The notes beneath the pieces were generated by a model that saw only the letters and a program-made list of their open reading frames with translations, made no database searches and was not told the origin of the DNA. Source: Garcia nutans (lineage: Eukaryota; Streptophyta; Magnoliopsida; Malpighiales; Euphorbiaceae). From it: a DNA stretch of 64,000 nucleotides. This document shows, one piece after another, positions 57,001 to 64,000 of this stretch. Within the stretch, counting starts at the first letter, position 1, and the number at the start of each line of letters is the position of its first letter. The stretch is taken from NCBI GenBank assembly GCA_947685225.1, contig CANTUV010000055.1:8319501-8383500 (forward strand), given 5' to 3'. The position numbers and the translations under genes were made by a program.

Positions 57001-59339
57001 GTGTTACTTATTGCATCGGAGATAATGAAAAATCTTAAGTTTGCGGTAGTATGCATATATAAATAGATTTTTTTTTTGTGCAGGTTATGGTTTGTAGCTT
57101 TGATAAGAAATGGTGGATAATTATGAAAGTGCTTGAATTATTTAATATGTATATTGTGATATTGATTTGTTGATTGGAAATTCTATCTTCTTTTTTTTTT
57201 TTTTTTTGCATATCAATTTTGACTAATTGCTAGTCAATTGCTAAAGAAGAGAATTTCATAGTCACTAAGCTTGAATTTTTGCTTTGTCCAGATTTTGTTT
57301 TTTAAACTAGAATAAACTTGAACTTAGGTTTGAAGAGCTGAAAACCGTTTAGAACTGAAACAAGCTAGTATATAGTAGTCGGCCTAAGGAATTTCTTCTA
57401 CTAGCTTTTTGAATTTGCTTTTACTGTCAGATGTATTAATACATTAATATTTTTCATTTTTTAATTTTTTCGTTGTTTTGAATTGTGTTTTTGGTTATAA
57501 ACTATAATGATTGTGAAATTTTTTATTTTTTAAGCTAAATACACATTATATATTCGATAAAATACTTCAAAAAAAAATGATATGTTCACTTGTAGAAAAC
57601 TTGTAGTAGTCCAACCTTAGTTAGCCTCTGGCCCAGCTTTCTGAGCACTGGACTACTATAGTCCGCTTTCTTTTACGGGTCCACGGTAGAAATTTATTTA
57701 TTTAGTCCAATTAAGGGTTGTCTCTCCCATTTGAACCCGCAACCTCTCCCTTAAGAGAGTCTTAGGAAGCGAACGAGTACCATTTCTTCTAGTAGCCACT
57801 TATATAAATGAGTATTTTTTTTTTAGAAAATATAAATGAGTATTTAGTTTAATAGAAACCGTATTTTCCCAAAACAATATTAATTCAAGTAAAATGAAAA
57901 ATAATTATTTTTTAATTATTTAAATAATAGAATTTAGATGAATCATACCATTTTAAAATTTATTTCAAATATTATATTATTAATTCAATTCAATTCTTAT
58001 AAACGAGTTTTCTCAAATGGTGTATAATAAGAATTACAATTATTTTAATAAATTTTAAATTAATAAAGCAACAAGTTGGTAAAGTTAAACTTAAAACCAA
58101 GAGATAAAAGCTAGTAAAATTACTAATTTTATATTAATTTATTTTAAAACAATGCAAAGGAAGGACCATTTTTTAGAATAGGGTGTGAAATAATTTTTAG
58201 TTAAATATTTGGAAAGTTATAATCAAAATTGTAATAAAATGTTTTTTTTTCATGGAAGCAAAATATTACAAAAAAAACCGCATGTAATTAAAAAGGCAAC
58301 CGAAGTGGTACAATATAAAACGGTTTATATATTATTTTTGTTTTATCTATTATTTTATTAATAATAAAATTAAAAAATTATGTATTGAAAATCACTTCAT
58401 CAACATTAATGAAAATAAACAATGAGACATATCAGTATAAATTATGACAAAATATTTAATTGCTATGCATTAATATATTTCTAAATATTAATTATGTAAC
58501 ACATTGATAACTGAAGAAAAATAAATAAAAAAGAAAAATGAGATAATAAAATTTAAAGATACAAACATGCAAGGTTAGAAAAAGAAATCAAATTAAGAAG
58601 ATAAAAATAAAAATAAAAATAAATTCTACACCAACCTGCCAGGCTGCCACTAAAAGCTATATCTCCATGCACAAAATTGCCAAATTCATGAAATATAAAT
58701 TCTAATATCTTATTTGAAAAATGTTTCATGACTCTGATAAAAAGTTATGGCTCACAAATCACAGGATATATGTTAGATTAGTAAAAGAAGAAGTAAAAAA
58801 GAGTAGAAAATTACAAAGGTGATGAGATAGAGAAAAAGAAAGAGACAAAGAGAATGAAGAATAATTTTGTTATTGATGAGTTAAGTTTTATTCTTTGGAA
58901 AACAGCACATATATAAATATTACTCATATAACGCTATTACTAGGAGTATCTAATCACCTTGAGAATTCTCCTCTCCCCTCAAATTCATTCATGTCTCCAA
59001 GAATGAACAACATTTAAAAATTTCCCTTGTATATAAGTTGCATCCTCCCAAGTAGAATTTATAGCTTATGTGAATAGCAGTATGATTATCACCAAAATTT
59101 CCCTAACAGAATTGGCTTCAACCTAACATTTGTCAAAAGGTGATATATCCACAAGATTTTACATGTAGATTATGTCATGGCCCTATACTTTGATTCTGCA
59201 TTAAATCAAAATACAACATTCTACTTCTTGCTCATTTAAGACACAGAGTTTCCACCAACAAAAGCATAATATCTTAAATAGATCTTCTATCTATTTTAGA
59301 CCCCGACACACCCCCCCCCCCCCCCCCACCCCCCCCCCC
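57001..59339. other. spacer with poly(C) tract and possible SINE
   Basis: No gene is seen. A possible tRNA-related SINE lies on the minus strand near 57690-57800 (listed separately). A 16-bp direct repeat TATAAATGAGTATTT occurs at 57804 and 57832. The stretch ends in C17-A-C11 (59311-59339), next to the copia remnant. Confidence 0.4.
57690..57800 (-). repeat. possible tRNA-derived SINE fragment
   Basis: On the minus strand AAATGGTACTCGTTCGCTTC is followed after ~35 bp by GGTTGCGGGTTCAAATGGGA, which resembles a pol III B box (GGTTCRANNCC) at SINE-like spacing from an A-box-like start. The ends and tail are not clear. Confidence 0.3.
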
Positions 59340-61450
59340 TTCTTTTCTCTCAATTAGTATTTGTAAAAATTCAATGCTTGTGTATTTTTATCAATTATCC
59401 CAAGTCCAAAAGCTCCTTTTAAATAACATATAAGTTGCTCTAAGGCTATCCAATGATTAATTGTAAAAAAAAAAAAGACATGAATTGACTCACGATATTA
59501 ATAAAATAAGCAATATAAGGGTGGGTTATTGTAAGATAATTTAGTTTTTCAACCAGTCTTCTATATTTCTTAGGATCTTTAAAAAATTACTATCTTCTAT
59601 AAGTTGCAAATAAGGAGTCATTTGAGTATTGCATGGTTTTGTCCCTAATTTTTCAATCGCAATTAATAAGTAAGTCTATATTTCCTCTGAGATAGAAAAA
59701 TGTCTTACTCCTTGTTACCTCAGCTATAAGAAGTAAGTTAATATTCCAAATCTTTTGTCTAAAACTGAGAGTAAAGAAAGGATTTAAGAGTTGAGATTCC
59801 TATAGTTACTCCCCGTGATGACAATGTCATCCACATATAGAACCAGAAGAATGATGTAATTTCAGATTGCTTGTAGAGGATAAAACTATCTGACTTACTT
59901 TTCCTTATTCCAATTTTTTTCAATTGCCTAACTAAATTTTCCAAACCAAACACAAGGATTCAGCTTTAAACTATACAAAGATTTTTTTTAAAGGTGACAA
60001 ACTTTCCCATACTCCTACTGAGCAACAAATCCAAAACGTTACTCCATATAAACTTCCTCTTGAACGTCACTATAAAGAAAAGCATTCTTTTGTATTATCA
60101 CTTTGCAAATTGTACATAGGAGTATTAAATTGAGTCTTAATTTCAATGCAAAAAGCATTAAAATGCGAAAACAACTCAGCTCGATTTTTCATTAAATATA
60201 ATCAGGTTATACAAGAATAATCATTATCAAAGATAATAAAACATTTAAATTCAATTTTGAATACCACTGGACAAGAATCCCACACATCCAAATGTAGTAA
60301 TTCAAAAGGAAAACTTGTTCTTTTTTTTACTCTAAGGATTGAACTAAAGCAATAATGTTTGACAAACTGACATAATTCACAATCTAATGATGAAAGGCTA
60401 CAAATTGAGGGCATAACTTTTTAAGCAAATAGATAGATGAATCACCTAGCATACAATAAGCCTTAAAAGAAATTACCATTCGGGTAAAAGAATTTTGATA
60501 CTTGTGTATCAAGGATGTCAAGATCTCTCAAATCATGTCCTCTACCAATAATTATCGTCATTACAAGATCCTAAAATAAGCAATGGTCATAGAAACTTGG
60601 TAAATTCATTTACAAATATTAGAATAGACTTCTCAAATGTATCAAAAATTTATGCAATATGAGCTTATTGAGATTTCTAAGTCTTGTTTTGCAACTTCCT
60701 ACACTCTCGTTTCATATGCACTAGATTATGACAATATGGGCACACAATCCCTCTTGAATTTTGTCCTTCATTGTTAGAATAGTTTGGCCCCCCTCCTTTA
60801 TTACCATTTATATAGTATGAACGTTCGGGTGCATTTTCAATACTTCGACGAATAAGAGCACTACTGAGCTAGACAAATGGGGTGCTCTCGGTATAGAGTA
60901 CCCTACTAAATACTTCCTACTATGAGGGGATTTTAGAATTAGAAGTATTTGAGATTTAGTAGCCTCAAATTCAAGAGGAAGTTTAACCAAGAAGCTCATG
61001 ATGGTCATTTTCTCTCGTTAAGCTGTTTGTACTTTCACATCAGGACTAAAGCGCAACAACATATTAAGCTTCTTATGTGTCTTCTTGAATTCCATGAAAT
61101 AATGGATGAAAGACTTATCTTGCTTTTATGCTCGATAAAAGGTCTTACATACTTCACAAATACGATAAATATTTCATTTTCCAAAATACAAAAAATCCAA
61201 ATATTCCATTAGTTCCTTAATGAATTCTTAATGATAAATTAGTCCAATTATTTCTCCCTTAATAGAGTTTCATATTTACAGGAATGAACGAGCATTCTCC
61301 CTCTTCCATATTTGTTTTGATTCATCCCGTTGGAGGATCATTAGTCAAATGATTATCCTTGTTAATACTCTGTAACTACAACTTGATTGTTTTGCTCAAT
61401 AATTTTTGATATAAAAATAATATATTAGATATATCGACTTTGATTCATTC
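59340..61450 (-). pseudogene. Ty1/copia gag-pol remnant with internal deletions
   Basis: On the minus strand the order is gag (about 61350-60808; SFIHYFMEFKKTHKKLNMLL and MSFLVKLPLEFEATKSQIL), a zinc knuckle CPYCHNLVHMKREC at 60742-60701 (CX2CX4HX4C intact), integrase (60414-60085; CELCQFVKHYCFSS, SPFELLHLDVW-like, FIIFDNDYS), then directly reverse transcriptase (about 60075; EEVYMEQRFGFVAQ, SLYSLKLNPCVWFGK, FWFYMWMTLSSRG in place of the YVDD region) and the start of RNase H (YRRLVEKLNYLTITHPYIAY near 59560). The gag-integrase-reverse transcriptase order is that of Ty1/copia. Most of the integrase core and the N-terminal reverse transcriptase are deleted, and many stops are present. No LTR was recognised. 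Confidence 0.82.
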
Positions 61451-62480
61451 ATATTTTCAAATATCTAAAACAACATAGCATCCAGAAATGGGAGCCAAAT
61501 TGTTCAAATTTATTCTAAAGTTGAAAATTGAAGAGACTACCCTATGGGGAAAAAAAAACAAAATGCATAAAGCCAAGCAGATATCTGACATAAAGACTAA
61601 GCATTTTCACAGCATCCAAATGATTAAACCCTACAAACTCACACTCGATGAAGCAATCAAAATTCACAAAGCTTAGAAACTTAATAGATTTTCACAAAAC
61701 CAAGTGATTTGGAAGCTCAAAACTTGGTTAGGAGAGAATATTGATAGTTCCACAAAACCAATCATAGATATTGTGAGGTCTCAGTCCGAGCATCGTACCA
61801 AGCCCGCAAAGGATGTAAATCGTGCTGAAAATTAGACTAAGTTTTACACAGAAGTGCCGAGATCACTTTATCGTTGTAGGCTATGCTTGATTCAAGTAAA
61901 TATGGTTTAATTTTAAAAATGGTTTTGAGTTTCCAATTAAATTTATTTTGAAAAGGGAGAATTTAAGAAAAAAAAACCCTAAGTTAACTCCAAATATATC
62001 CAAGGATAAAATCATTGATCTCGAACTAAAGGATGAATTCAGGGACTAGGTTTAAGCTTTAAGTAAAAGAAGTTTGACCTTTGATTAAATTAAAACTTAC
62101 AAAATTAATTTCATGAAATGACATATATAAGTATGATTCATATGGTATAATAAACAAATCACATGCATGCATTCATCCTTAAAAATAAGGTGTAGAAATT
62201 GAAATTAACTTTGCATTTCAAAAAGTCCCAAGTAAGGGAATTCCAACTCTAGCCTTATGGATTCTAGGATGAGTACAGATTACCCAAGAATAATTAAATA
62301 AAGTAACAAAGGAAATTCATAATTTAGAGAGACAAAAAGTGAAAAGTTGAAAGAAAATATTTATTTTACAATGGACTTGATACTTTGACTAATATTACAA
62401 GTAAGCCTATATATCTCATTTGAATATGAATCAAAGCTCATGCAGTTCTAACCATCTTGTAATGATAGGTTTTGAACACA
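61451..62480. other. spacer right of the copia remnant
   Basis: No gene is seen. Sequence near 61780-61890 (GAGGTCTCAGTCCGAGCATC and following) has a higher GC content and may be part of a copia-type leader or LTR, but no boundary was found. Confidence 0.35.
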
Positions 62481-62485
62481 AAATT

Positions 62486-62513
62486 GGGGGGGGGGGGGGG
62501 GGGGGGGGAGGGG
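62486..62513. repeat. poly(G) tract, G23-A-G4
   Basis: Twenty-three consecutive G from 62486 to 62508, one A, then four G. It resembles the C17-A-C11 tract at 59311-59339 in having a single A interruption. Confidence 0.8.
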
Positions 62514-62529
62514 TGGTGTTTAACCAAAA

Positions 62530-62860
62530 CTAGGTGAGCCTAAGTCAAAGTTGATTTTATGTTTTAACTTAATAAAACCAAAGTCTAAGTCTAATTTTTA
62601 GATTTAACATGATAAATCTAAGTCTAAGATTAATTTTTGGATTTAACTCGATAAAACAAAAGTCTACGTGTGAAAATTAAGTCTAACTTGATAAACCTAG
62701 GTCTAAGATTGATTTTAGATTTTAACTTGATAAAACCTAAGTTTATGTGTGAAAATTAGATTTAACTTGATAAACATAAGTCTAAGATTGATTTTAGATT
62801 TTAACTTGATAAAAACAAAGTTCATGGATGAAAAGTGGGTTTAAAATTGATTTTTTGTCC
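62530..62860. repeat. diverged tandem repeat, ~79 bp unit
   Basis: TCTAAGATTGATTTTAGATT occurs at about 62701 and 62780, with more diverged copies at about 62540 and 62620 (AAGTCTAAGATTAATTTTTG). The linker is TTTAACTTGATAAAACCTAA then GTGTGAAAATTAGATT. No ORF of interest. Confidence 0.6.
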
Positions 62861-62869
62861 AAAACACAA

Positions 62870-64000
62870 TGGATGGGTCCAAGTCCATAGTTAAATCCAA
62901 ATTAGATTGATTTTAGGTCCAAAGGATGGACCTAAAAATCCAAAATTAAATTTAATCTTGAAAGGAGTTAAAGTTTAGAATTTTACCTTCTTTGGCAACT
63001 TCAGTGGAAGAGGCTTGAGCATGTGTCTGGAGTGAAATTCTACCTTTGTTTGGGAATCCGTGATTGTTAAGGAAGCAATTGACCCGAATTTGTTTAAGAA
63101 AAATAAAAATCGAGTTGACCAGCACCCATTCTTGTTAAGGAAACAAGTTTTAGACAATTCTTACTAAGAAAAAAAGAATATTTTACTTTAAAGAAATAAA
63201 AAGAGAGGAGAAAGTGAGACAACTTGTAAATAGGTGGTTGCAAGTTGAATATTGTGAAGAAAAAAAATGTTCAGAAGCCTATTTATAGAAGTTTTAGAGG
63301 CTAAAAAAAAAGTCGAATTAGGGCACCGAGGCAAAAAAATTAGTACCTCGTGGTAGATTTTGGTTGTCTGTTGTGCGGCAAGCTTGCACGTAGCAGCAGG
63401 CCCTAATGAGTTTGTTGTGCTGCTGTAATGGACCCATTGTTGTGCAGCGAACTTCTAAAAGCCCATCCTCTCATTCAAAGTCCGTTTGGATTATTCAAAT
63501 TGCGTTGTGACCATAATTGACTGAATTTTAGTTTTATGGTAAAAAATTATAGGTTCATTACCATAACAAATCCGTTTTGTACAAAAACCTTCAAATTGCC
63601 TTTTCAAGTCTATCCAGCGTCCGATTCATATTATTCCAATTGCATTAGGTTCATGCCCACATGGGCCTTTATTTCAAATCAACAAATGAGTGTTTCCCTT
63701 AGATGTAAAATTAGAAGTTCACAAATATGTGTTGTATAAAACCAGATGAAATCAAACTTACCACGCAAGTTTCTAGCAACATAAAAGACTCAAATGCTAA
63801 CACTTGGGAAATCTGACAAAGCATGTGGCTCACACACATGATCTGATCACCATATTCTAGAGAGAAGTCGATCAATAGTCGACACTCCTCCTTAGACAGG
63901 TAGTGGCAATAAATAGTCACTCTAAAGCAATGACCAAAGGTACCTTATATGAATACCCAAAATAAGTCAAACAGAACAGTAAATCAAAGATACCTTATAT
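62870..64000. other. terminal stretch without a recognised gene
   Basis: The minus-strand reading from about 63920 to 63711 is open (ECRLLIDFSLEYGDQIMCVS) and ends at a donor-like GTAAGT (63760), but I recognise no family. The sequence at 63540-63700 has balanced composition and could be transcribed. The window ends within this material. Confidence 0.3.

Noticed and set aside
57700..57790. tRNA gene
   Set aside because: A B-box-like sequence is present, but no cloverleaf with acceptor pairing could be drawn; at best a SINE.
57804..57847. Target duplication of a tiny insertion (TATAAATGAGTATTT twice, 28 bp apart)
   Set aside because: Only a T/A-rich spacer separates the copies, so slippage duplication explains it equally well.

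Overview
The window looks like nuclear DNA of a eudicot plant. It is very AT-rich, its real genes carry short exons split by long AT-rich GT/AG introns, and most of the space between genes is transposon debris (CACTA, Mutator-like, Ty3/gypsy, Ty1/copia, LINE and small inverted-repeat elements). No bacterial, viral or organellar genes, rRNA, CRISPR or convincing tRNA gene was found. The species cannot be named from the sequence.

Three host genes can be supported. (1) A two-exon minus-strand gene at 4364-5281 encodes a 263-residue single-membrane-span protein of the uncharacterized plant family that includes Arabidopsis At5g23160. (2) A single-exon plus-strand gene at 11063-11365 encodes a 100-residue secreted, eight-cysteine lipid-transfer protein of the DIR1 type. 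(3) A 12-exon minus-strand gene, 29942 down to 15768, encodes a complete 287-residue prolyl 4-hydroxylase like Arabidopsis AT-P4H-1. All splice sites and reading phases close, and the iron ligands (H184, D186, H264) and the 2-oxoglutarate lysine (K274) are present. No shared pathway or operon-like relation between the three is visible.

Layout. 1-3452: one end of a CACTA element, with a transposase exon, subterminal TTGCAACG repeats and a CACTA terminus. 3453-5400: gene 1. 5400-10970: AT-rich spacer with a 2.3-kb array in 10-bp steps. 10991-11394: the lipid-transfer gene with TATA box and poly(A) signal. 11400-15640: AT-rich spacer with microsatellites and an inverted copy of a repeat seen at 6 kb. 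15640-30230: the prolyl hydroxylase gene, with small inverted-repeat elements and a C24/(CT)12 tract in its introns. 30300-34836: spacer, then a decayed Mutator-like element. 34837-37850: a minus-strand Ty3/gypsy remnant inserted into that element. 37979-53926: a plus-strand LTR retrotransposon with a perfect 5-bp target duplication (GCGTG), a decayed gag and no pol; a second, Athila-like retrotransposon sits in its 3' LTR. 53932-57000: repeats, a fold-back element and a truncated LINE. 59340-61450: a minus-strand Ty1/copia remnant. 61450-64000: repeats without a recognised gene.

The most informative region is the nested retroelement stack. The target duplication, the two split LTR copies and a shared deletion junction allow its history to be read. 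The inner element also shows an apparent internal promoter, leader and intron in front of its extra ORF, and GC-rich palindromic arrays with the same ~63-bp period at two positions. I found no clear case of a wholly new biological system.
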